From NCBI RefSeq assembly GCF_018139145.2, contig NC_059471.1:208091494-208155493 (forward strand): DNA of 64,000 nt, written 5' to 3'. This document shows, piece by piece, positions 23,574 to 35,320 of this stretch. Under the pieces are notes generated by a model. That model was not told where the DNA came from. It searched no databases and saw nothing but the letters and a program-made list of their open reading frames with translations. The position numbers were made by a program, and so were the translations under genes. The stretch is from Gymnogyps californianus (Eukaryota; Chordata; Aves; Accipitriformes; Cathartidae). How positions within the stretch are numbered: position 1 is the stretch's first letter; every line of letters begins with the position of its first letter.

Positions 23574-26500
23574 GTTCAGAAGCAGGTTGTGTCGCCTGCC
23601 TAGCCAGAAAGTTTGATGTCCAACTCATCTATTGTATCATCCCTGTCATTATCACAGCTCTCTGCTCTGAAACCTGGAACAGATAAATATATTTATCCTA
23701 GCCATTTCCTAGCCTTAATCTGATACCCAAGGAATGACTGCTTAGATTATTCATGAAAGTAGGAAAGACAGGAGAGAGAGAGACTCCATTTTTGCTGCAA
23801 TATGGAAAATTTGGAAGACTAAGAAAGAACATGGAGGACTGATTTTACTCCTTCTTTCCATGGTCATTAATACATTTTTTTGTTAAACTACAATCAATAT
23901 CTTAGAAGGGCACAATCTCTATTATGGAGTTGCAACTTGGCTACTTTTACTAAAGGATCCTTCCTCATGCTTTAGAAGAAAGTGATTAGTCATCAAAACA
24001 CAAAAGATTAGGGCTGTGACATCAAACATGAAGGACCTTCTGGCAGCCCAAAATAACATGGGTACAGATAGGAATGAGAACTACCTGGACAGAAAGGTAC
24101 TGAGTTTTACAAAAGTGCCAGATTTAAGACAAATCCCTCTTTTCAATCAATAATGGGTCACTCCTCAATCAATACACTGTCTCTCATGAATCTTATTCGA
24201 ATCCTATTTCCTACAAGCAGAATACTCTGACACAGTAAACAAGAACTTTTTGAAGATTTAGCTCAAAGTGTCTTTGAGGCCTTCACAAAAAATCTGTTTC
24301 AGAAATTGAACTAGCAAGTTGTAACCATGGTTTCTTATTACCCATAGCTTCTGCCCGTGATACTACTGTTGTCATCCTCCCTCCAGCCCCTGGCCTGGCT
24401 TGTTTGACACTCTCTTTTATTGTGTCATATCCTTTATTTTCTATTGTGTTGTATCTTTGTTTTTCCCTTCCAAATCTTTGGAAAAAGAACAGTGATTTCA
24501 CTCTGTCTGTACAGCACTTCCCTTATTTCCTCACTGGACTCCAGGTGTTTCAGACATATAAAAATTACATCTTAAACCACTATGAATTTAAAAAAAAAGT
24601 AATGAAAAAGTTTTAGACTGAAATTATTTCACCACTCTCCTCCATCACTAAGCAATTTTAATTGATACACTTTGCAGGGGCTAGAAGCTTTCAGAAGACT
24701 GTCTACCCTTTAAAATCTCAGTGCACTCGACGAAGACTGACTTCCAGTCCAGATGGCAGAATGCTGAGTTATAATTCCAAAATTTTGGGAAGAGGACTGT
24801 ATTGATTGAACAACTATGTATGCCAAATAAATAGTGCAAGAGGAGACCTTATCACACAGGTTGTGATTATCTAGATTTCCATGAACAATTTTTTTAGCTT
24901 GCAGGTATTTTTTCTAATTTGGGCCAAGCTTTAAAAAACTCCTTTAAAAGACTGTAAAATCAATGTTTCTAAATAAAATTGTTCTAAAGTTTTGACAGGA
25001 GGAGTTCCACTCTATAAAATACTCACCGGATTCTCCATGAGGAAAAAGGATGCGCAGAAAATTGTGGAAGTTGTAAAAAAAACCATGTAACATGGAATGT
25101 AAAAAATGCTTACTGGGACAAACCCTTTGGCACTTAAAAAGGACTGATGGGTACTAGAACAGTTGTTAGGAATTCAGTTATCTCATAGCTGATTAGTAAT
25201 AAACTGCCAATAAATTAGTAAGAGTAAACTTCTTCACTAGCAATAGAGCCTTTTAACGGGAAACTATAGGAGTGCATACCGGAAGAAGGGCTTGAGCAAG
25301 TGTCTTCAATGGAAATCTTACTGATATGTCATTTCCAGAGGTACCCCTTCCATATCATGGCATGAAAAGAGGATTTACCTCAAAATGGGCCTACCTCTTA
25401 AGTTGGTATATCCCCTACTCCCTTCACAAATCCTGAGAAAGTCAGGGAGCAGCAGCAGAGTGAGTAAAAAGACTGGAGACTCCATGAGTTTGTCCTCCAG
25501 TGCCCCACCAGAACTCTCTGCTGCAGAGCTTAACATCTCATTAAACGCTTACAAAACAAAGCGTGCTAAGGGAAAGACCTCCAGATAGACACGATATTTT
25601 AACAGGTGTCCAAAGGCTCCTTTTACCCACTGTAACTGAGCGGCCCTTTCTCTAGATTTTTCTTGACACTTCTTACCCTGTGTGTGATTTGACCATCTTC
25701 AGGCTATTTTGCCATTCTTTGGTGAATGTTTGCTGCACCATTTGAGTCACTTTGCTAGCTATCTCCAAGCCAAATAACAAGTAGACCCCTTCAGGTTAGT
25801 GTTGATGCTTTTCCATGGAGGTTCAACAGAGGCTAATAGGTGCAACAGGTCAACAGAGTCATGGTCTGTATTTGCTTTCTGCTGTTGCACTGTATCACCA
25901 AGAGTACTATTACTGCCTTATTTCTTTGCTCATTCACATCCTACATCTCTGATGTGGCCACATGAAAGTGATGTATGTTGGGTTTAGGGACCAATTACAT
26001 TTTCATTGACTATTATACTTAATTCCTTCATTGTTTTAATGCTCCCAAACCTTCTCTTCTGTACTTTGCTTTCCAAAATCTGATGTAAAATAAATTAACT
26101 TCCTGGTTTAAATCTCCAAAAAGCCCTTATATTATATAAATATTTAGTTCTGTATAGAAATCTGTTTGTTAAAAATCACCTCTTATGGTGTGTTATGTTT
26201 ATCACGGCTTTAAGCCCATCATGTGTATCTGTGAGAACAGTACTAACTCATAAGAACAAGTATGAACAGAACCAAAAAAAATGCTATCATCTTCCATTTT
26301 TAAATGGTTTCTATTTTTCTTTGTGAAAGAATGAGGTATATGAAAGGTGAAAAAGTGAAACGCATTACCCAAAAGTGTTTTCAAAAGCATAAAATAAATA
26401 ATTGAACACACTGAGATTTTTTTATGATCCATTTCAGTTATAGAAATTCTGGGTGTTATTTCTAAGAGGAGTCGATAGAAAAAATCAGGGAAGATTGATT

Positions 26501-27474
26501 TTTAAATTGACTTTTTTCATTTCCCACTGCTTTGTATTTTTACTGGATATATTCCTCTCTGTCCTAAAAGGAAAATGGAATGGTGAGAACATATATTAGT
26601 TAGTTAAACTTGAAATTTTGGAAGAAGTTAGCCTTAAAAACATGAATTACTTCTTACTACTATTACTTGTAAATGAAATATGGATCATTTTCCTCTTTAA
26701 CTTGCAAAAATATTCTTGATTTTTTACATAAATACTTCTTATATATTGTCTAGAATTCCTGCCTCCACACAATTAGCCCACATATTGCCTTTTGAAGTTA
26801 GTCACCCAGACTAGTTTTTGTTTTCTTTTTTTTGTTTTAATTTGCAATTGAACTAGGCTTCTGCTTCAGTCAATGGAAAAAAGCATCTCCAGAGCTGACC
26901 CGTTCTATCCTCAGCCAGGTGAGCTGAACTTCCTCTCTCCTACATTGCCTCTAGCGGAGCCCTAGACAACTTTGGTTCCTAGCCCAGGTTCTCCAGTGTA
27001 GCTAGGCTACATGCTTGCCTTTTAGGCAGGTTAGGGTAGATAATATCAGTTTCTAAACCGCAATAGGAAGAAGTCCACCTTCATTCTAATTTAATGGCAC
27101 TTTCCCTCCCAGCTGTAACTTAAATGTAAATAATAATGCTTCTTCCAGTACTGATTGTATATTTACCTTAAAAGACGATTTTCTTGCATATTCGTCTTAG
27201 CCTATTAGACCTTCTGTAGTGGAAACTGTCCTTTTCTTACTTGCCTGTACAACAGCTAGTACAGCAGGGTCCAACATAACAAAAAGTAATAACTTCGGAA
27301 GGGTTTTTCTAGATTACTATCAAAAGTACAAATGATAAAATGGCGTTCTACAACTCTGAGGAAACTCAGTATAATTATTTTTGCCTTCCCACAAGAATTT
27401 AAATAATAACATTAGTATTATTTGTAAGGTCTAATGTCAGTATTTCTGCATCTCAATTCTCACATCTTGCCACC

Positions 27475-28092
27475 TGTTGTGGTTCAACCCCAGCCAGCAG
27501 CTAAGCACCACGCAGCCGCTCCCTCACTCCCTCCCGCTCCCAGTGGGATGGGGAGAAGAATTGGGAAACAAGGTAAAAGTCATGGGTTGAGATAAGAACA
27601 GTTCAATAACTAAAGTAAAATATAATACTAACAATAATAATAATGAAATATAGTAATAATAATAATAGTTGTAATAAAAAGGAATATAACAAAAAAAGAA
27701 AGAGGTAAAAAAGAAATAAAACTCAAGGGCAAAAAAAACAGTGATGCAGAATGCAATTGCTCACCACCCGCTGACCCATGCCCAAGCAGCGATCCACCCC
27801 TCCTGGCCAACTCCCCCCTGTTTATATACTGGGCATGACGTTCCATGCTATGGAATACCCCTTTGGCTAGTTCAGGTCAGCTGCCCTGGCTGTGCTCCCT
27901 CCCAGCTTCTTGCACACCTGCTTGCTGGCAGAGCATGGGAAACTGAAAAGTCCTTGGCTTAGGATAAGCGCTACTTAGCAACAACTAAAACATCAGAGTG
28001 TTATCAACATCATTCTCACACTAAATCCAAAACACAGCACTGTACCAGCTACTAAGAAGAAAATTAACTCTATCCCAGCCAAAACCACGATA
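27475..28092 (-). mobile_element. Solo LTR, avian ERVL-type (copy 1)
   Basis: A 618-bp LTR whose sense strand is minus. Read that way it starts TATCGTGGTTTTGGCTGGGA (the terminal TG has become TA), continues with GATAGAGTTAATTTTC, and ends in GGTTGAACCACAACA. It is flanked by near-identical 5-bp duplications, ccacc at 27470-27474 and tcacc at 28093-28097, which points to an ERVL-like integrase. A TATA box (TATATAAA on the minus strand) lies within 27821-27830, downstream of a 67-bp U3 block. An AT-rich ATT repeat occupies about 27629-27668. There is no internal retroviral sequence beside it, so it is a solo LTR left by recombination. It has the same orientation as the host gene. The family name is not certain. 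Confidence 0.9.
27837..27903 (-). promoter_or_regulatory. Conserved U3 block of LTR copy 1
   Basis: A 67-bp block lying just upstream of the TATA box in the LTR's own direction. It aligns without gaps to the other two LTRs (about 55 of 67 positions with copy 2 by hand count). It ends with AACGTCATG, a CRE-like half site. Promoter function is inferred from position. Confidence 0.55.
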
Positions 28093-28214
28093 TCACCAGA
28101 CAAAAGTGTACATTTGAGCTATTTTGTGCTCCTTATAGATTGTTTTTTGGAAATGGACACAATCACACCCTAAAACTTTCACGGGAAAATTTGGCAGAAT
28201 ATTTAAAATACAAC

Positions 28215-28270
28215 TTTTTTTTTTTTCAGGTAAGGAATTATATTATCTCATGTATTAAAAAAAAAAAAAA
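28215..28270 (+). repeat. T12 and A14 homopolymer pair
   Basis: T12 at 28215-28226 and A14 at 28257-28270 face each other across 30 bases and could pair. The T run is followed directly by CAG|GTAAGG, so on the plus strand an acceptor abuts a donor. This is antisense to CACNA2D1. Confidence 0.8.
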
Positions 28271-28864
28271 GAATCAAGAGCCTTTAGGCGCTGAGATGCT
28301 TGTGTGGCGCTCCTTTTAGCTGAAGCCTGTAGTGCAATATTTGTCTGACAGCTGCTCGTGGTCAGAGTTTATTTAACAATTGGAAAGCTGTCACAGCAAA
28401 CGTGAGCTCCCATGAGTTAAAGAAGCAGCAGTCATTTTTTTCTGTAAAGGGCACCAACAGAAAGCCTGTACAAAAGGTTAGTTTGTTCCTATCCTTATTA
28501 GTTTGGCACGAATATTGCAATGGATGTTCCACTGAAAGGTGATTACATTTTGCAGTACAATTGATTTTAACCTCCTTCTCCCACACACAGGTTTTCCCCA
28601 TATCAAGCAGTGACTAGACAAAAGGAGTGCGCACATGCCTTTCCACAGCAACTTCTAAGTGATTTGAATGATGAAGGGGACTGTCTGCTTAAAGACAGAC
28701 AGACATGGGTCATTTACTGGGGAATTAGAAGATACAACCCTGCTGTTGTTGCCTGGGCCGTGATCAGATTGATGAAGAAACAGCCAGAACATTACAGAGC
28801 CATCCATCCACGTTACACTATTAGGCAACCTAGCATAACAGCTATCTTGACAGCACAGAAAGCT

Positions 28865-28910
28865 TTTTTTTTTCATTTTTCTTCTTTTTTTCCTTTTTTT
28901 AATTTTTTTT
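28865..28910 (+). repeat. T-rich low-complexity tract
   Basis: Forty-six bases, almost all T with a few C and A, following AAAGC. No retrocopy features are seen. Confidence 0.85.
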
Positions 28911-31429
28911 AAAGTAAGACAATTACATTTCCTAAAGTCAGAGGATTTTCACAGGTACACCCCTAGTCACGCTCCAAGTAGAACTTAATATAGCGGGTGC
29001 TAGACTAAGAAATCTTTCTTTTAATTTCATTAAAACCTATTTTCATGTTAAACCTGTATACCAAACTATACTTGCAGAACAGGGCACTGCTCAGTTACAA
29101 GGGCAGAAGAAACCAAGAGATCTAGATATAGGACAGCCTGGCTATAACCTTTTTCCTGCTGAGACTCATGCAATTTTTTTCTGCTGACTTCAAGGAAAGT
29201 AGATTCATGTAATTATATGCCATAGCTTTGTAGACCACTCACACTAATTTAAGGTCCGTTAGCTGACCTCTGCTTGGATGTCTTATAATCTAAAGAGGCA
29301 GGCATAGAACTTAACTCTGCCAATTGAAGTCATTTGCTACGTTGGAGATCCACATCCAGCTCTCCTCAGTTAAGATTACGTTTTGCTCAAGTTTCTGAAT
29401 AGTTCTTGCACACAAAAATAACAACAATTGAAGTAATGAAAGCTGTAAGTAGCAAGAGGAAGAAGTGTTTTCAAAATAGGTCAATATTTCTTAGATTATC
29501 AAAAAGGAAAAAAAAGTACGTAACACATTGCTCCTAATTCAATAGAAAAGTGGTGTTTGAAATATGAAGATAAATGAGATTAGACTCAGAAACAGTGAGA
29601 GAGCAAGCCTTGTTATATTTTTTCAGGCTAACCCCACTCTATTTTCTTGCTTAGAAAAACTTTCACTTTCAGGATCAGATGCTTTTTAGATTTGCTGTCA
29701 GTGAAGGAGAGGGGAAAGGCTACAGAACTATCATAAAAAGAAGATTCTCAACCATTCTTTGTCCCTCTTAGGCAACACTAAAGGGCAAACAGAAACTGTT
29801 ATTGTAATTTATAGAAGGCATGTGAAAGAAGAACATATGTTACAATGGAATTACTAACCTTCTACACAGAAATTACCCGTGTTGCTGCATTTATACCTCC
29901 TACTGCAAAACTACTGAGTTTTAATACCACTATATATTTTGATGACCTATTAAGCTGACAGTACTCGTATTTCAGGTGTGTGGGTGGATGGATAGATTTA
30001 TGGAGAACCAGACTTTAGAAGGAGTAATAGAGGCAGGTTTTGTGAAATACTGAACAAATTGTCACAGTGTGCTAAAAACCCACTGATTCTAAATCAGGGG
30101 GAAAAAGGGGTTGGATATGGAGATACTGATGCAAAGATCACTAAAATCCCATGGTTATCAGATCAAGCTCTTGAATCTCCACTGCATAGCCAGAAAATGA
30201 ATAAAAGAGGGTTATATAATTTAGATGTGATATAAAAACAAATTAAGGCAAGGTAGTCCGTATAAGCATTTGTGAATTTTCCAGATCTTACTATAGGATT
30301 TGTAACAGTCCAATTAGATATCAGAGAGTGGAGGAGATTTAAATTCATCATCTAGAGACATGCTCACCTCATTCTATAACTTCTACGGTTATGAATCCGT
30401 CAGGGTGGTGTACAGTCCTCCAATACGCCTTTTTCTTTTGTTTGGAAATTTGCTAATGGACTATGTGAAGGTATGACAGCTTACAACTATAGTACAAATA
30501 CTATATATAGTAAATAGCAATTTGCAAGGAAGTTAAGGATTCAGAAATTTAAGTGAAAAGGGGCATGTGCCGCACGTGTTGGGAGATCCCACTTTTTTCC
30601 AATGAGATAATGATACAGGCATGTACATCCACTGCCAGCTATCTGTTGAAGAATATATCACACAATTTTGTATAAATGTTTGGAAGAAATTTTGTGTAAT
30701 AAAAGCAAAGCACAGATTAATTCACGACATTTAGCTACTGCACTGAGTGAGGAAAATAGGGAAGCCATGCTATCTCTGTGCATGCAAATGGATGCACAAA
30801 ATGCATCATCTACTCCATCGGCAAAGATATTTCCTCTGTTGGCAAGAAGAAGAAAAAACAGTACTTTGTTTCTTTGACTGTCTTATCTGCCCAAATGTGA
30901 CAAGCTGCTGGCCGTGTAGTCTGCAAGGACTTTCCAGATATAAGACAGCCCCAATAGCCAAGGCCAGAGGGACACTCTTGCTCTTTCCTGTTTTCAAAAT
31001 GTGAAATCCTTGCTTGGAATAGTTATTTTACATTTGTCAAATTGAAACATTTGGGGAGTAAGACATAATTTCTGTGTCATATCTGTCATTCTGTAGAAAG
31101 GGTCAATGTAGACAGAAAACTCTTCAGGATACACTCGATTTTTAGTAGTAGACATTTTAATGTTTAGGCTTGGGATTTTTAAGCTCTTATTTCACATGTT
31201 TAAGCCATCCAGTCACAGAAGCTATTACGATTTTCCAGTTTTTTTCCAAACACTCCTTCTCTATATAAACATGGTTCCTCTCTGTCATAGCCTTCACAGA
31301 ACAAGCGTGCAGGAGCACTCACTAATGACTGCTCTACCAATTGCTCTTTCAAGGAATCCCTCTGTACCACAGATAAAAGGGGAACTAGGAACCCAGTGAT
31401 GCAGCATTGATACAAACAGAAGGAAAAGT

Positions 31430-31960
31430 AACAGCCCCCTGATTTGGCCAGCAGCTCAGGAGATTTAAGGTCCACCACTGATTCCAGGACAAAGTCAGTG
31501 GCAAGTCAATGGCTCATGGCAAGTGAAGGGCAGATCTGTCACACCCCAATGACTGCCTATGTCCTAATGAATGGTTTGCTTCTTAATATTGAGTCCCAGT
31601 GGCAGGTTCTAGGATGGAAATGGTCAACTGTGGATGGCCCAGTGCCAGGTGGCTCAGTATTTGCCCCAGTGCCTACAAAAGCAGAAACCTTTCTCCATCC
31701 TCACCCAGAACTTCCAGGCCCAACTAACTCCTTCACCCTGACATCTCTTTTGTAGCCCTGGAGCACAGCTTGAATGGCTGTTTTGCTCTCACCTTCCAAT
31801 AAAACCTTGCCTAAATATCTCCATCAGAAGGCTTTAAGGATGGATCTGGGAACAGCACCCACTGACCCAGAGGCTGGACCCACTCACTGCTGCTCACTCC
31901 CATTGAAATAGCCTCTCCTCATGTTTCAGTTCGGTTCCTTACCTGTAACTGCACTTTCCA
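31430..31960. other. GC-richer stretch 5' of LTR copy 2, unassigned
   Basis: Half a kilobase of higher GC than its surroundings ending about 60 bp before LTR copy 2. It contains an AATAAA (in CCTTCCAATAAAACC near 31800). A plus-strand frame of 103 codons (31444-31755) has no recognisable domain. It could be an old retroelement end; no terminal repeats or target duplication were found. Confidence 0.3.
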
Positions 31961-32020
31961 CTTTAACAAGTGTGTGGTAGATTCTCCAAAGCATCCAGAC
32001 GTTAAGCAGGAGTAACCAAG

Positions 32021-32644
32021 TGTTGTGGTTTAACCCCAGCCAGCAATTAAGCACCACGAAGCTGCTCACTCACTCCTCCCGCCCCCCACCCAGTGGGACG
32101 GGGAAGAGAATCAAAAACAAGTAAAACTCGTGGGTTGAGATAAGAACTGTTTAATTATTGAAATAGAAAATAAAATATAATAATAATAATAATAGTAATA
32201 ATAATAATAATAATAGTAATGAAAAGGAAGGTAACAAAAAGAGAGTGAAATACAACCCAAGAGAGACAAGTGATGCACAAAGCAATTGCTCACCACCCAC
32301 TGACTGATGTTCAGCCAGTCCCCGAGCAGCAATCCGTCCCTCCTGGCCAAATCCCCCCAGTTTACATACTGAGCATGACATCATATGGTATGGAATATCC
32401 CTTTGGCCAGTTTGGGTCAGCTGTCCTGGCTGTGTCCCCTCCCAGCTTCTTGTGCCCCTCCAGCCTTCTTGCTGGCTGGGCATGAGAAGCTGAAAAATCC
32501 TTGACTTACTTAGTATAAACACTACTTAGCAACAACTAAAAACATCAGTGTGTTATCAACATTACTCTCATACTAAATCCAAAATGCAACATTTTACCAG
32601 CTACTAGGAAGAAAATTAACTCTATCCCAGCCGAAACCAGGACA
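32021..32644 (-). mobile_element. Solo LTR, avian ERVL-type (copy 2)
   Basis: A 624-bp LTR of the same family as the copy at 27475, also with its sense strand on minus. It keeps the full terminal TG...CA: TGTCCTGGTTTCGGCTGGGA at the start and GGTTAAACCACAACA at the end. Perfect 5-bp target duplications, ccaag, sit at 32016-32020 and 32645-32649. They differ from those of copy 1, so the two copies are independent insertions and not a segmental duplication. The TATA position reads TATGTAAA, so the box is damaged. An ATT/AAT microsatellite spans about 32177-32219. A terminal ATTAAA-type poly(A) signal lies at about 32151-32155. No gag, pol or env remains. Confidence 0.92.
32377..32443 (-). promoter_or_regulatory. 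Conserved U3 block of LTR copy 2
   Basis: The 67-bp block in copy 2. By hand count 62 of 67 positions match the LTR at 59983, more than match copy 1 of its own family. It contains GGACAGCTGAC, CCAAAGGGATATTCC and, at the downstream end, TGATGTCAT, a CRE/ATF-like site. The TATA position that follows is mutated. Confidence 0.55.
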
Positions 32645-32657
32645 CCAAGTAATTCCT

Positions 32658-32711
32658 TAAATATGTTGTTCACTTTCAAGAGCCTAAATATGGTGTTCAC
32701 TTTCAAGAGCC
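32658..32711. repeat. 27-bp tandem duplication next to LTR copy 2
   Basis: Two 27-bp copies, 32658-32684 and 32685-32711, each starting TAAATATG and ending CACTTTCAAGAGCC, differing at one position. They begin 8 bp beyond the target duplication of the LTR at 32021. Confidence 0.95.
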
Positions 32712-35303
32712 AGGAGCAGGGCATGGTCATATTATTTTATAAGCTTGTTCAGTATAAACCAAGTGGCTGACAGGTGTTTAGCCACACATGTTCATAATTA
32801 CAGCTTCTGCTTCACAAATATTTCCCTTCACTTTGCCAAAAGTGTTCTCTTGGAGTCCAAAGCTTCCTAGAAAATAACATGAAAAATATCCTCTAATGGA
32901 AATTACTGTTGCACAAAATATCATTTAATAATTTAAGCTTCATCTTTAATGTAAGCGTGACATAGAATCAGCTGCAAAATTACTATAAGCTGTAAAAAGA
33001 ACTCCTTAAAAATTATGTTTTAATTATCTAAGATTATAGTGCTAAAACAGTTTAACAGAGAAGACATAACAAATTTTCAGCTCTAATGACTGTCAGTAGT
33101 CCCCGGATACATTTCATTAAAGGCTTTTACAATCAGATATGCATCTAGTACCATTCACTGCTTAGCATTGAAAAAACAATCACTCAAAATCTAGTTACCA
33201 TCTCTGTGGCTGAGAAATATAAATTCAAAATGAAGAATCCCTAATTTTTTTCTAATCTGTACTAGATGAAACACAATCATGTTGTTTTAAATTGCAATGG
33301 TCTAACATAAGGCCTAGCATATAGATCTCACGGAGGAGCAGCCACCAGAGAGACCTGGGTGTATTTGCCCCCACTGGAGTTCCCCCAGAATAGCACCTAA
33401 GATGTCGCTCATCCTCTCTTTGCTTCACCTCTGATAACCAGTATTTAAAGAGTGTCCAATGCAACCTGGACTAAGTTCATTACTCTAGTATAAACACAAA
33501 TGCTCCACTAAAATCATACATTCAATTTTGTAAAAAGGAGACCGAAACTGAATCTCACATACGTCACTACAGTTATTCCAGTACTGTAGCAACTGAACCT
33601 GGATTAGAAGCTGGTCCCTATGCAAAGTAAAATGTAAACACTGCTATTTTTTGATGGTTTTATATTATACGGTAAATCTGTTAATGGTATAATGCCTTTG
33701 GAGAATAAAAAAGCATGTTTTTCTTAAAAAAATGATTGAAAAATAAATCTCAGTGTAATGGAACTTTACGAAGTGCTTAACTGTACAATTTTGCTACGGC
33801 ATTTCAGGCAAAAAATGATTTTATCAGTTGTGTTTAACATATCACACTCATATTTTAAGCATAATTTATATTGAAATTACTTTTTCCCCAAACTAATAAG
33901 CATTACATTTTAGCCTCAGAAAAAAAGTATAAGGAAATTAAAATATGGCATATTGGATACCAGTAAAGAAGACATTAAAGGAAAAAAGAGTTTCATACAA
34001 ACCAGGAACATATTCAGAAACTCAGGCATATTCATCCACATGTCTGTGCACCAATTCAACTCAGTGAGAATTTCATCTGAGCCACTCAATTTGTGCCATT
34101 ACCATTGCAATATCTTGTTTTCATGCATCTAGAATGCAGAAGCTACACATATGGACTGGACTTGTGTGCTCTCCATACTGAATAAACTATACAAGCCACC
34201 ATGATAATACACATACATTTATCTCCTTAAAGCATGCAATTAGTTTGATCTGCTGTTTGTGGTAGGACATTTACCTTTTTTCATACTATACATGATGAAA
34301 CCATAGTATCTAGGTATTACTTTGTGAAAATAGAGACTATATAATATCTACATAATGCAGCAGCATAATATCACTGTACCATAAGATGGTATGATCACAC
34401 TGAATTCAAAACCTGCCTCAGCCTCACAAAGAAACACAGGATCAGACCTTAGACTGAAAAAACCCATACTAAAGTAATATAAAATATATAGTAATTCAGA
34501 TAAAAATTAAAACTTTAGCTTTTCTTTTTTTATATTATCTATCATTGAATGTATACAGAGTAAACTTTTTTGTCTAGGTTATGCAGCATTGAATATATAT
34601 ACTTAACAGGAATGCCAAGATTTCAGAGAAATGACCACGTGTCCATCTCATTTTGTCCCCACCTACACTTCTGAGGAAGTGAACAGCAACACTTCCCTTG
34701 AGTTTAGTAACACATGGATATATTCTTAAATCAGTGTATCTCGCTATCTTTCAGGGAATTGAGGTATAAATCAGCACCCATATTAAAAATCAGGGTGAGG
34801 TTTTTGTTGGTTTTTTTTTAGTGAGAAAAATGGGTATTAAAGTACTTCACCTCTCATAGCATATATTAGGTAAGTGCAACCAAGGCAATGACATTGCATC
34901 AGCAGGGAGCTCAGTTGCTCACTTCTCTATATTTATCTGGTTGTCTGATGTGGGCTTTGGTTGTAGCAGCAGAAGTCCAACACACAGGACTGACACTAGC
35001 ACCAGCAAATCATTGAAGTACCCTGAGCCAGAGGCTTTGCTGCAGCGAGGTACATGAGCAGGTGAGGAATTCCACCCATGCAAGTAGCATTAGTCATATA
35101 ATTTCAGTACACAGCTGAACTGGGAGTCTGCACTCAGATCCTGTATAGCAAGTCTGCCTTTTCTGGGCTTGCCACTTGCCTAAATGTAAAACTTAAATGT
35201 AAAAATAGAAGGATGCTTAAAGATAAGCACGTGTTTATGCACTCTGGAAGACCGTGCTTGATTGTATAGGGAGAATCTTCCTTATAACTCCATATGAAAT
35301 TAG

Positions 35304-35320
35304 TATTATTATTATTATTA
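35304..35320 (+). repeat. (TAT)n microsatellite
   Basis: Short ATT/TAT trinucleotide run of 17 bases. Confidence 0.9.

Noticed and set aside
31925..31960. Gene-strand recursive splice site (CAG|GTAAGG on minus)
   Set aside because: The upstream sequence on minus is not pyrimidine-rich, so it is a poor acceptor.
27475..32644. A full-length provirus bounded by the LTRs at 27475 and 32021
   Set aside because: The LTRs have different target duplications and diverged sequences, and the 3.9 kb between them has no gag, pol or env similarity; they are two separate solo LTRs.
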